Below, one piece after another: positions 8,152 to 14,535 of a stretch of 21,158 nucleotides of DNA. The DNA is from Bog-793 sp035625025 (lineage in GTDB: Bacteria; Actinomycetota; Acidimicrobiia; Acidimicrobiales; Bog-793). Where the stretch lies: the NCBI GenBank assembly GCA_035625025.1, contig DASPQJ010000019.1:1-21158 (forward strand), given 5' to 3'. Both the position numbers and the translations under genes were made by a program. The notes under the pieces are model-generated. The model was not told where the DNA came from, did no database searches, and saw nothing but the letters and a program-made list of their open reading frames with translations. How positions within the stretch are numbered: position 1 is the stretch's first letter; each line of letters starts with the position of its first letter.

Positions 8152-8631
8152 GTGGCGCTCCTCGAGATCGGAAGGGTCGTCAAGCCCCACGGGCTCGTCG
8201 GCGAGGTCGTCGTCCGGTTCGTGTCGAACCGACCCGAGCGCCTCGAGCCCGGGTCGCGCGTCGTTGTCGGTTCGGCCCGGCGGGAAGACCTGCCAGCAGA
8301 GCTCACGATCGTCGCGGTGCGGCCGCATCTCGGGCGTCACCTCGTGCTGTTCGAGGGCGTCGGTAACCGTGAAGCCGCGGAGCGGTTGCGCGGTGTGGTC
8401 CTCGGCGCGGAGCCGATCGACGACGCCGACGCGCTTTTCGTCCACGAGCTCATCGGCGCCGAGGTGGTCGACGCCGGCGGCAGGTCCCGGGGGATCGTCA
8501 CCGCGGTCGAGGCGAACCCGGCGAGCGATCTCCTTGTCGTCGCCGGGCGCTATCTCGTCCCGGTTCGCTTCGTCGTTGGCAGGTCGCCGGGACGAATTGT
8601 CGTCGACGCACCCGCGGGGATCTTCGAGTGA
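8152..8631 (+). CDS. rimM: Ribosome maturation factor RimM
   Basis: RimM assists maturation of the 30S head through binding S19. The 159-aa protein starts at GTG 8152, giving VALLEIGRVVKPHGLVGEV, the standard RimM beginning. The N-terminal RimM barrel covers about 1-90. The C-terminal PRC-barrel begins near ALFVHELIGAEVVD and ends at VVDAPAGIFE, like the usual VDLPEGLL-type end. It starts 11 bases after the KH-domain gene, and its TGA overlaps the trmD GTG in a four-base GTGA, which indicates translational coupling. Confidence 0.95.
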   Translation: MALLEIGRVVKPHGLVGEVVVRFVSNRPERLEPGSRVVVGSARREDLPAELTIVAVRPHLGRHLVLFEGVGNREAAERLRGVVLGAEPIDDADALFVHELIGAEVVDAGGRSRGIVTAVEANPASDLLVVAGRYLVPVRFVVGRSPGRIVVDAPAGIFE

Positions 8632-9494
8632 AGAGCGGCCCTCCCGGTTCCTCCCGCCCGGGCCGCGAGTCGGCGGCGCTGCGCGTCGAGGTGTTCACGA
8701 TCTTCCCCGATCTCGTCGCGCGCTACTGCGCCGAGGCGATCTTCGGGCGGGCGATTCGCGCCGGGCTCGTCGACCTGGTCGTGCACGACCTGCGGCTCGG
8801 GGCAGCCGACCCCCATCGCTCGGTCGACGACGCGCCGTTCGGCGGTGGCGCGGGAATGGTCCTCGCCCCCGAGCCCGTCTTCGCGGCCGTCGAGCGGATC
8901 GGCCCGGTCCGTCCGCTCTACCTCCTGAGCCCGGCGGGACGCCGCCTGGACCAGGCTTTCGCCGAGGAGTTGCAGGCGCGGGGGGAGTTCTCGCTGCTCT
9001 GCGGGCGCTACGAGGGGGTCGACCAGCGCATCGCCGACCACCTCGTCGACGGTGAGATCTCGATCGGCGACTTCGTGCTCGCCGGCGGCGAGGTCGCCGC
9101 GCTCGCGGTCGTCGAGGCCGTCGGGCGCCTCGTTCCGGGTGTCGTCGGCAACGACGCGTCGCCCCGGGACGAGAGCTTCACGACGGGGCTGCTCGAGTAC
9201 CCGCAGTACACGCGTCCGGCTGAGTTCCGCGGCTGGGAGGTTCCCGACGTGCTGCGCAGCGGCGACCACGCCGCGATCGAGCGCTGGCGGCGCGCCGCGG
9301 CGCTGGCGCGCACGGTCGAGCGGCGGCCGGATCTCATCGAGTCCCGCGGCGGCCTTTCCGAGGATGAGGTGCGTCTGCTCGTCGAGCAGGGCTATCCTCT
9401 AGGCGCCGCCGCGCCGCTCGTGACCTCTGCACGCGCCCGGCGCCGCGCCCCGCGAAGGAGCACGACGGATCATGAACCCCACCGATCTCGTTGA
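8628..9494 (+). CDS. trmD: tRNA (guanine-N1-)-methyltransferase TrmD
   Basis: TrmD methylates G37 next to the anticodon in tRNAs reading CNN codons and so prevents +1 frameshifting, using S-adenosylmethionine. The SPOUT trefoil-knot signatures are present: LLSPAGRRLDQ, LLCGRYEGVDQRI, and ISIGDFVLAGGEVAALAVVE. FGGGAGMVLAPEP matches the substrate loop. The GTG at 8628 overlaps the rimM stop by four bases and adds about 17 residues before the conserved LRVEVFTIFPD. No better start lies close to that motif, so this start is likely but not certain. The C-terminus runs on as an Arg-rich tail that overlaps the start of rplS by 23 bases. Length is 288 aa against roughly 230-260 for typical members, the excess being at the two ends. 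Confidence 0.95.
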   Translation: MKSGPPGSSRPGRESAALRVEVFTIFPDLVARYCAEAIFGRAIRAGLVDLVVHDLRLGAADPHRSVDDAPFGGGAGMVLAPEPVFAAVERIGPVRPLYLLSPAGRRLDQAFAEELQARGEFSLLCGRYEGVDQRIADHLVDGEISIGDFVLAGGEVAALAVVEAVGRLVPGVVGNDASPRDESFTTGLLEYPQYTRPAEFRGWEVPDVLRSGDHAAIERWRRAAALARTVERRPDLIESRGGLSEDEVRLLVEQGYPLGAAAPLVTSARARRRAPRRSTTDHEPHRSR

Positions 9495-9822
9495 CCGCGC
9501 GACACTGCGCGACGACATCCCCGATTTCCGTCCCGGCGACACCGTGAAGGTCCACGTTCGGGTGGTCGAAGGCAACCGCGAGCGGATCCAGGTTTTTCAG
9601 GGCGCGGTGCTGCGCCGCCAGGGCTCGGGCGCGCGCGAGACGTTCAGTGTCCGCAAGGTGAGCTTTGGCGTCGGGGTGGAGCGGACCTTCCCCGTCCACT
9701 CCCCGATCCTCGCGAGAATTGAGGTCGTGTCCGAAGGCGACGTCCGGCGCGCGAAGCTGTACTACCTGCGCGACCGGGTCGGAAAGGCTGCGAAGGTGAA
9801 GGAGCGTCGCGCCACGCGCTGA
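9472..9822 (+). CDS. rplS: 50S ribosomal protein L19
   Basis: L19 lies at the 30S-50S interface and helps shape the A site. The 116-aa protein has the family features: FRPGDTVKVHVRVVEG near residue 20-35, the RIQVFQGAVLRRQGSG segment, TFSVRKVSFGVGVERTFPVHSP, and the basic end RRAKLYYLRDRVGKAAK. The ATG at 9472 is supported by AAGGAG at 9455-9460, both inside the end of trmD, so the two frames overlap by 23 bases. It closes the ribosome/tRNA maturation operon. A DUF2469 gene follows directly, without the lepB and rnhB genes often found here in Actinobacteria. Confidence 0.96.
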   Translation: MNPTDLVDRATLRDDIPDFRPGDTVKVHVRVVEGNRERIQVFQGAVLRRQGSGARETFSVRKVSFGVGVERTFPVHSPILARIEVVSEGDVRRAKLYYLRDRVGKAAKVKERRATR

Positions 9823-9858
9823 GCCGGTGATCGGAGGTTGGCGGATGAGGAGCCGACG

Positions 9859-10155
9859 TTGAGCGCCGAAGAGGATCTGGACCAGTTTGAGGCGGAGATC
9901 GAGCTCGCGCTGTACCAGGAGTACCGCGCCGTGCTCCCGATGTTCCGCTACGTCGTCGAAACCGAACGCCGCTTCTACCTCGCGAACGAGGTGACCGTGA
10001 CCCCGCACGAGAGCGCGGGGGCGACGCACTTCGAGGTCGAGCTGGGCGACGCTTGGGTCTGGGACATGTACCGTCCTGCTCGCTTCGTCTCGTCGGTGAA
10101 GGTGGTCACCTTCCGGGACGTGAACGTCGAGGCGCTGCCCGAAAAAGAGATCTGA
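9859..10155 (+). CDS. DUF2469 family protein (actinobacterial, function unknown)
   Basis: This 98-aa protein matches the DUF2469 family, known almost only from Actinobacteria, where it sits just downstream of rplS/rnhB (for example Rv2901c of Mycobacterium tuberculosis, as I recall its sequence). Shared segments include YVVETERRFYLANEV, DAWVWDMYRPARFV and VVTFKDVN-like VVTFRDVNVE. It is acidic, has no signal peptide or membrane segment, and has no assigned activity. The TTG at 9859 is chosen because it gives MSAEEDLDQFE like the relatives and has GAGGAG 6 bases upstream (9847-9852). The earlier TTG at 9838 lies directly against its own GGAGG and is less likely. It begins 36 bases after rplS and is probably in the same transcript. 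Confidence 0.88.
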   Translation: MSAEEDLDQFEAEIELALYQEYRAVLPMFRYVVETERRFYLANEVTVTPHESAGATHFEVELGDAWVWDMYRPARFVSSVKVVTFRDVNVEALPEKEI

Positions 10156-10167
10156 ACCTCGGGTCGT

Positions 10168-10189
10168 GCCCGCTGCCGCAGTCGCGGGC
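10168..10189. terminator. Possible bidirectional terminator hairpin
   Basis: GCCCGC (10168-10173) and GCGGGC (10184-10189) are perfect inverted copies around a 10-base loop. They lie between the convergent DUF2469 and DUF2510 genes. There is no U-tract on either strand, so factor-independent termination is uncertain. Confidence 0.3.
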
Positions 10190-10201
10190 CAACGGCTCAG
10201 A

Positions 10202-10732
10202 TCAGAGCGGGTCGCTTCCCGTCTTGCCGTCGTCGGCGACGTACTCGGTCCAGCCCCGGCCGTCCCAGTAGCGCAGGGCGTGCCGACGGGTGACGTCGAC
10301 ATACCAACCGAACAGCGGCGGACGACCCGATCCGTCGCCCGGCGGTGGCGACAAGAGCGGCCCAGACGACGTCGGCCCCGGAGCGATCTCGATCGGCGCG
10401 AGGGGTTCCGCGCTCGTGGCGCGCGAACCGCCAAACGCGAACTGGTTTCCCGCCGGTTCCGACCCCCCGGGCGTCGGGCTCGGGCGGGGCTGGGGGCGCG
10501 TCGTGAACTCGGCGACGAGCTCGAGGATGATCCCGAACGGTTGGAAGATGCCGCAGAGAATCGCCCAGACGACGGAGGGAATCCGCCAGGGCGTGACGCC
10601 GCGCATCATCCGATGCCTCGCGGAGATGCGGTAGCCGAGCAGCGCGAACACCACGGCGAAGACGACCGAGAGCGCGAGGTCACCGGCACTGCCGGTGTAA
10701 CCGAACGAATTCCAGTTAAACGCCCCGGTCAC
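10202..10732 (-). CDS. Membrane protein with C-terminal DUF2510 domain
   Basis: This 176-aa protein has two predicted membrane segments, at about 16-36 (LALSVVFAVVFALLGYRI) and 52-75 (VVWAILCGIFQPFGIILEL). A Pro/Ser/Gly-rich linker of about 60 residues follows. A DUF2510-like module closes the protein (about 146-166: GWYVDVTRRHALRYWDGRGW, then TEYV). DUF2510 is a short Trp-rich domain of unknown role found in actinobacterial membrane proteins, commonly at the N-terminus. Here it is at the C-terminus. No enzyme motif is visible. The GTG at 10732 is supported by GGAG about 8 bases upstream, and a TAGACT box lies further upstream. It is convergent with the DUF2469 gene. The function is unknown; a role in the cell envelope is only a guess from the architecture. 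Confidence 0.72.
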   Translation of the reverse strand: MTGAFNWNSFGYTGSAGDLALSVVFAVVFALLGYRISARHRMMRGVTPWRIPSVVWAILCGIFQPFGIILELVAEFTTRPQPRPSPTPGGSEPAGNQFAFGGSRATSAEPLAPIEIAPGPTSSGPLLSPPPGDGSGRPPLFGWYVDVTRRHALRYWDGRGWTEYVADDGKTGSDPL

Positions 10733-10773
10733 GAAGGTTCTCCATCGTCATTTCCTGCGCCACGCGCCGAGAG

Positions 10774-10779
10774 AGTCTA
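10774..10779 (-). promoter_or_regulatory. Possible -10 box (TAGACT) for the DUF2510 gene
   Basis: TAGACT on the - strand fits TANNNT and lies 41 bases before the GTG start, leaving room for a leader of about 30 bases that contains the GGAG ribosome binding site. No -35 match is seen. Confidence 0.25.
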
Positions 10780-10826
10780 TCGCCCAGGTCGGCCGTTTCC
10801 GCCCCGGGAGCGGGAGAACTCGCGGC

Positions 10827-11084
10827 TCACCAGCCCGGTCGGCGCGTCGCCCGCCGATCCCAGCAGGCGCCGTGCCAGTGGCGGCGGGCGTTCGCGTCGG
10901 CGAGCGGCACGACGACGACGTGCCCGACGCCCGGGGGGATCTCCTGGCTGCACCCTGGGCAGCGGTAGGGCTTGCGGGCGGCGTGGGGCTGGATCGAGCG
11001 CACCTCAGCGGTCCTCCCGGTGAGCGGGTCGCGAGCGAACACGGCGCGCAACGGTCTCGGACCGGGCTCTCGCGGACGTGCCAC
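10827..11084 (-). CDS. Small actinobacterial Cys/His protein, possible zinc binder
   Basis: This 85-aa protein resembles a small conserved actinobacterial family that is often mislabelled as an ATP/GTP-binding protein. It has no Walker motif. The recognisable part is YRCPGCSQEIPPGVGHVV (Cys42, Cys45, His55), followed by RRHWHGACWDRR (His69, His71, Cys74). Two Cys pairs or Cys/His ligands at this spacing suggest a zinc site, but that is inference. The N-terminal 35 residues are basic and Pro-rich. The GTG start at 11084 has GATAAT, a near-perfect -10 box, only 5-10 bases upstream and no Shine-Dalgarno, so the mRNA may be leaderless. It is divergent from the luciferase-like gene. Confidence 0.7.
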   Translation of the reverse strand: MARPREPGPRPLRAVFARDPLTGRTAEVRSIQPHAARKPYRCPGCSQEIPPGVGHVVVVPLADANARRHWHGACWDRRATRRPGW

Positions 11085-11089
11085 GAGGC

Positions 11090-11095
11090 ATTATC
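11090..11095 (-). promoter_or_regulatory. Possible -10 box (GATAAT) just upstream of the small Cys/His gene
   Basis: GATAAT on the - strand differs from TATAAT by one base and ends 5 bases before the GTG at 11084. That is consistent with a start of transcription near the start codon. No -35 box is evident. Confidence 0.35.
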
Positions 11096-11150
11096 CCCTC
11101 TCGCGGCCGAAGTCTGGGCGGATGGGTGCCGTTTTCGCTACAACTTCCCG

Positions 11151-11996
11151 ATGGACTCCTTCCGCCTCGGCGTGCGGTTCCACCCCGCGCTCTGCGCTGG
11201 GGCGGACGGGGACGACGGCCTGGTCCCGGGCGATCTTCTGCGCCTCGCGGCCGCGGCCGAAGAGGCCGGGTCCGAGGCGGTCCTGGTCAGCGGCGACCGG
11301 GTTCCCGGGGCGCCGGCGGATCCGTTCGTCCTCCTCGGCGCGCTAGCGGCGACGACATCACGGGTCGTGCTCGGATGTGTCGCGACGACGGCCGGCGAAC
11401 GGCACCCCGCCGTGCTCGCCAAGACCGTCGCCGCGCTCGACGTCTGCTCCGAGGGCCGCGCGCTCGCCTGTCTCGGCGCGCCCCCGGATCCCGGGGGAGG
11501 TGGTCTCGACGAGCTCGCCGAGACGCTCCGGGTCGTGCGGCTGATGCTCGATACCCCGGCGCCGTCGTTCGCCGGCCGGTACTTCGCGATCGAGGGCGCC
11601 TGGAACGAACCGAGGGCCGGGCGCGCGACGCCGACACCACTCGGCGTGCTCCTCCCGGCGCCCCGCGGACCGGGTCCCGGAGCCTTGCCTTTTTCACCCG
11701 CGGCGCTCGCCACGCTCGTCGCGCGGCATGCGGATCTCTGTTTCGTCGAAGCGGGAAACGGTGACATGACGATCCTGCGAGACGTCGGGCGCGCGCTGAG
11801 GGCGATCGCGGCGCCGATCGTCGCGCTCGTGAGTGCCGTCGCCGGCGCCACGCCGGGTGACGTCGCGTCCTTGGCAGAGCGCGCTCTCGGCGCGCCCTGC
11901 TGGGGCGTCGTCATCGACTGGCGAACGGCCCCCTCGACGGACCGCGTCACCGAGGTCGTCACCGCGGTCCGCGAGGTCGTCCCCCTGTCCGACTGA
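11151..11996 (+). CDS. Luciferase-like monooxygenase family oxidoreductase (short)
   Basis: The protein fits the bacterial luciferase-like TIM-barrel family, whose actinobacterial members use FMN or coenzyme F420. Visible family segments are LGVRFHP at the N-terminus, the strand and loop TSRVVLGCVATTAGERHPAVLAKTVA split over residues 75-100, LDVCSEGRALACLGA, and the AGRYFAIEGAWNEP segment that precedes the C-terminal part. At 281 aa it is shorter than most members (about 300-350), with a compressed C-terminal half. The ATG at 11151 is chosen because it directly precedes the first barrel strand. The open frame runs much further upstream, but that part overlaps the - strand Cys/His gene. The cofactor and substrate cannot be told from sequence. 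It is convergent with the PLP enzyme gene. Confidence 0.75.
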   Translation: MDSFRLGVRFHPALCAGADGDDGLVPGDLLRLAAAAEEAGSEAVLVSGDRVPGAPADPFVLLGALAATTSRVVLGCVATTAGERHPAVLAKTVAALDVCSEGRALACLGAPPDPGGGGLDELAETLRVVRLMLDTPAPSFAGRYFAIEGAWNEPRAGRATPTPLGVLLPAPRGPGPGALPFSPAALATLVARHADLCFVEAGNGDMTILRDVGRALRAIAAPIVALVSAVAGATPGDVASLAERALGAPCWGVVIDWRTAPSTDRVTEVVTAVREVVPLSD

Positions 11997-12016
11997 CACG
12001 GCGCGGAGCGCGACAG

Positions 12017-12036
12017 GACCGGGGAGCGACCCGGTC
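12017..12036. terminator. Possible bidirectional terminator hairpin
   Basis: GACCGGG (12017-12023) and CCCGGTC (12030-12036) form a perfect 7-bp stem with a 6-base loop. They sit in the 54-base gap between the convergent luciferase-like and PLP-enzyme genes. No U-tract follows on either strand. Confidence 0.35.
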
Positions 12037-12050
12037 GATCGGGGGTGGTC

Positions 12051-12881
12051 TTAGGGGTCGATCTCGTCCGAGAGGAGCGAGGCGTAGACGGCCGCCGCCT
12101 TGCGCGTCTCGGGGCCGCCTGCCGTGGCGAGCTTCTTGCCGTCGATCGCTGCGATCGGTTGGACACCTCGCAGCGTCGACGTGAGGAAGGCTTCTTCGAC
12201 CTCGTTCGGAGCGAACTGAGCCAGGGGCACGTCGCGTTCCGCGCCGCCGTGCCTTTCGAGCACGAGGGCCCGCGTCACGCCCTCGAGCAGGCCCGCCGAC
12301 GTCGGGGGTGTGACGAGCTCGCCGTCGATCACGACGAAGACATTTGATCCGGTTCCCTCGCAGAGCATGCCGGCCGTATTGCCGAAGATCGCCTCGTCGG
12401 CACCCTCGCCGTGGGCGCGCTCGAGGGCCAGAGCGTTTTCGGCGTACGACGTCGTCTTCAGACCGAAGAGCGCGCTGTGCTCATTGCGGGGCCAGGGAAC
12501 GACCATCACCGCGGAGGGCTCGTCGAAGGACTCGAAGGGATCGGCGGCGACGACGAGCGTTGGCGGGTCCGTTCCCCGTCCCGATCCGAGCGGTCCTGCC
12601 CCGGAGGTGATCGTTACGCGGATCCTGCCGATGGCGAACTCTGCGGTGTTGACGACGGCGGTGATTGCCCGGGCGACGTCCTCGGCGGGGATGGGGTTGA
12701 TCCCGAGCCCTCGGGTCGAGTGCTCTAGGCGTGCGAGGTGGCGGCTGAGTGCGAACGGCCGTCCCTTATTGAGCAGGATCGTCTCGAAGACGCCGTCACC
12801 GACGATGAGTCCGTGGTCGAAAACCGAGATGGTCGCGTGCTCCTCGGTGACTAGCGCGCCATTGACGTAGATAAGTGGCAT
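12051..12881 (-). CDS. PLP fold-type-IV enzyme: aminodeoxychorismate lyase or branched-chain aminotransferase
   Basis: This 276-aa protein belongs to the class IV PLP enzymes. Lys142 in FGLKTTSYAENALA is the Schiff-base lysine, and Glu175 in LCEGTGSNVF is the residue that contacts the PLP ring nitrogen. The N-terminus (MPLIYVNGALV, then FDHGLIVGDGVFET) is typical. The C-terminal STLRGVQPI segment and the LKTTSYAENALA form lean towards 4-amino-4-deoxychorismate lyase (PabC, p-aminobenzoate and folate synthesis). Branched-chain or D-amino-acid aminotransferase cannot be excluded, and there is no pabA or pabB nearby. The ATG at 12881 has TAATGT 7 bases upstream and no Shine-Dalgarno, suggesting a leaderless mRNA. 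Confidence 0.85.
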   Translation of the reverse strand: MPLIYVNGALVTEEHATISVFDHGLIVGDGVFETILLNKGRPFALSRHLARLEHSTRGLGINPIPAEDVARAITAVVNTAEFAIGRIRVTITSGAGPLGSGRGTDPPTLVVAADPFESFDEPSAVMVVPWPRNEHSALFGLKTTSYAENALALERAHGEGADEAIFGNTAGMLCEGTGSNVFVVIDGELVTPPTSAGLLEGVTRALVLERHGGAERDVPLAQFAPNEVEEAFLTSTLRGVQPIAAIDGKKLATAGGPETRKAAAVYASLLSDEIDP

Positions 12882-12888
12882 GACCCCT

Positions 12889-12894
12889 ACATTA
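12889..12894 (-). promoter_or_regulatory. Possible -10 box (TAATGT) for leaderless PLP-enzyme mRNA
   Basis: TAATGT on the - strand matches TANNNT and ends 7 bases before the ATG at 12881, the spacing expected when transcription starts at the start codon. The -35 region is only T-rich. Confidence 0.45.
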
Positions 12895-12935
12895 CGGAAT
12901 CCCGCCCGATGGCGAAAAACGACGCCGCCGCGCCA

Positions 12936-13814
12936 TCAGGCCCCTTGGGTTCCTCGGACCGGCGCGAATTCACCGGCGTTCGCCGCGAGCTGCTCACGCA
13001 CGATCGCGATGTCCTCGCGGTGCGTGATCCCGATGCAGCGCGCGTCGGTGTTGACGACGCGCACGTGATCGGCGCCCGACGCGACGAGATCCTCGATCAC
13101 CTGGGGAAGGAGCAGCTCACCGGCATCGGATCCCGGGTCGAACGATTGCAGTGCTTGGGCGAGGTGGTCGAGCATCCGGGGGTGGAAGCCCCACAGGTTC
13201 ATCGACACCCGGGCGGATCCCGGAACGAGTCGCGGTTCGCGGGAAGTCGCCCGCCCAGGGGTCGCGAGGGGTACGGCGACGAACTGGCCGTCTTCGTATT
13301 CCGACACGGTGTGCTCGGTGATCCGCAGAAGTTCGCCGTCGTCACCCGTTTCGCACAGCCCGCGTTTGAGCGTCGCGTCGTTGAGCACGGTGCGCACGAG
13401 CTGGTACGCGACGAGTACGTGGGCGTCGTCGAGCGACCCATCGGCGCGAGGCCGTGTGAAATGGTCGTGCACGAGCTGGAGCGCCGCCTCGACGTAGATG
13501 TCGTCGGCGTTCACGACACCGAAGGGGCCGCCGAGTTCCATCCCCGCCGAGAGCACGGCCTGCGCCGTTCCGGGGATGGGCGCCTGGCAGACGATGGCGA
13601 TGGGCAGGGATTTCGGCCAGCGCCGGGCGACGTGGTGCTCCATCTGCTCGCGGATCTCCTCGCGCACGACGAGCACGATGCCGTCGAACCCGCAGGACAA
13701 CGCCGCGAGCGCCGTATAGTCCATGATGGCTTCGTCGTGCGGTCCGACCGGGGCGAGCTGTTTCAGCCCTGCGAAGCGGGTACCGTGACCAGCCGCAAGG
13801 ACGACGAGCTGCAT
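12936..13814 (-). CDS. Sugar-phosphate nucleotidyltransferase family protein
   Basis: The 292-aa protein starts with LVVLAAGHGTRFAGLKQL, the nucleotide-binding signature (G-x-G-T/S-R, then K-Q) of NTP transferases that make NDP-sugars. PVGPHDEAIMDYTALAAL continues as in a subgroup of single-domain nucleotidyltransferases. FGVVNADDIYVEAAL carries the metal-binding Asp pair, and the region around RVSMNLWGFHPRML matches the sugar-binding half. The exact NTP and sugar cannot be read from the sequence. No left-handed beta-helix acyltransferase domain is attached. The ATG at 13814 is preceded 6 bases upstream by TAGGAT. It is divergent from the NifU-domain gene and has the PLP-enzyme gene 54 bases downstream on the same strand. 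Confidence 0.85.
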   Translation of the reverse strand: MQLVVLAAGHGTRFAGLKQLAPVGPHDEAIMDYTALAALSCGFDGIVLVVREEIREQMEHHVARRWPKSLPIAIVCQAPIPGTAQAVLSAGMELGGPFGVVNADDIYVEAALQLVHDHFTRPRADGSLDDAHVLVAYQLVRTVLNDATLKRGLCETGDDGELLRITEHTVSEYEDGQFVAVPLATPGRATSREPRLVPGSARVSMNLWGFHPRMLDHLAQALQSFDPGSDAGELLLPQVIEDLVASGADHVRVVNTDARCIGITHREDIAIVREQLAANAGEFAPVRGTQGA

Positions 13815-13820
13815 TGGGGC

Positions 13821-13826
13821 ATCCTA
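13821..13826 (-). promoter_or_regulatory. Possible -10 box (TAGGAT) for the nucleotidyltransferase gene
   Basis: TAGGAT on the - strand matches TANNNT and ends 6 bases before the ATG at 13814, with no Shine-Dalgarno between. This suggests a leaderless transcript. No -35 match is seen. Confidence 0.4.
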
Positions 13827-13879
13827 AGTCGCGACCACTCGGTCGTGGTGCGGGAGGCGAGACTTCGTTAGGAGAAGTG

Positions 13880-14305
13880 ATGGCGATGGTCGATGGTGAC
13901 GCCGAATTGCCGGCAACGCAGCCACCTTCTGTCGCCGCGCCGGTTCCTCCGCCGTCTGACGACCCGCGGGACGTGGCCGAGGAGGAGCTGTCGACCGAAG
14001 AGTTGGAGCGCCGCCGCGCCGCACTGACCGAGATCATGGAGCTGATGCGCGAAGCGGTCCAGTTCGATGGCGGCGACCTCGCGCTCGTAGGCGTCGATTA
14101 CCACGCCGGGGTCGTCGAGGTGGAGCTGCAGGGGGCTTGTGGATCCTGCGCGATCTCGTCGATGACTCTGCGCGCTGGAGTCGAACGCATGCTGAAGGAA
14201 CGTCTCGAGTGGGTGCGTGAGGTGCGCGGCGAGGTCGATGATTCCCTCGACTACCTGGAGAGCGCGGCCCTCGGACGCGGCGCCTACGTGCCCAAGTACT
14301 ACTGA
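13880..14305 (+). CDS. NifU C-terminal domain (Nfu-type) iron-sulfur protein
   Basis: Nfu-type domains carry a [4Fe-4S] cluster between two subunits and pass it to client proteins. The domain occupies about residues 43-125 of 141. The cluster-binding CxxC is Cys87/Cys90 in QGACGSCAISSMTLRAG, followed by the conserved helix VERMLKERL. The N-terminal 40 residues are Pro- and Glu-rich and look disordered. There is no A-type domain as in Escherichia coli NfuA. The ATG at 13880 is chosen because GGAG lies 5 bases upstream. The C-terminus GRGAYVPKYY is unlike the core family and may be lineage-specific. It is divergent from the nucleotidyltransferase gene, with 65 bases between the starts. No suf or isc genes are close. 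Confidence 0.88.
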   Translation: MAMVDGDAELPATQPPSVAAPVPPPSDDPRDVAEEELSTEELERRRAALTEIMELMREAVQFDGGDLALVGVDYHAGVVEVELQGACGSCAISSMTLRAGVERMLKERLEWVREVRGEVDDSLDYLESAALGRGAYVPKYY

Positions 14306-14312
14306 TGGGGAA

Positions 14313-14352
14313 GGAGAGGGTTTCTCCACCGGGGCGACGGGTTTCCCGTCGC
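14313..14352 (+). terminator. Two tandem hairpins after the NifU-domain gene
   Basis: GGAGA/TCTCC (14313-14317 and 14323-14327) is followed by GCGACGGG/CCCGTCGC (14334-14341 and 14345-14352), a perfect 8-bp stem with a TTT loop. They begin 8 bases after the stop codon of the NifU-domain gene. The second is a good candidate for a GC-type terminator without a U-tract. Confidence 0.45.
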
Positions 14353-14390
14353 ATCCGCACTGCACCGGGCCCGACTAGCTGATCGCAGGT

Positions 14391-14421
14391 CCCGCCGTCT
14401 TGCGGGCTGGCGCGACGCCAG
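14391..14421. other. Two abutting hairpins in convergent intergenic region
   Basis: CCCGC/GCGGG (14391-14395 and 14402-14406) is joined with no gap to CTGGCG/CGCCAG (14407-14412 and 14416-14421, loop CGA). Both are perfect stems. They lie in the 230-base gap between the convergent NifU-domain and deacetylase genes, and may terminate the - strand transcript. I see no gene in the rest of this gap. Confidence 0.35.
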
Positions 14422-14535
14422 GTCGCGGAGGAGGGCAGCTGTCGTTGTCATGCCTCTCGGTGCGAGAAGTCTGGCCATTTCGGCGCTGATTGCTCGCGGG
14501 CGACGGTCGGCTCCGGCGCGACGACGTCACCGCGC

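Noticed and set aside
9838..9858. TTG at 9838 as the start of the DUF2469 gene
   Set aside because: Its GGAGG directly abuts the codon, whereas the TTG at 9859 has a well-spaced GAGGAG and gives the family N-terminus.
10872..11150. Upstream extension of the luciferase-like gene
   Set aside because: The extra residues overlap the - strand Cys/His gene and have no family similarity; the first barrel strand begins just after the ATG at 11151.
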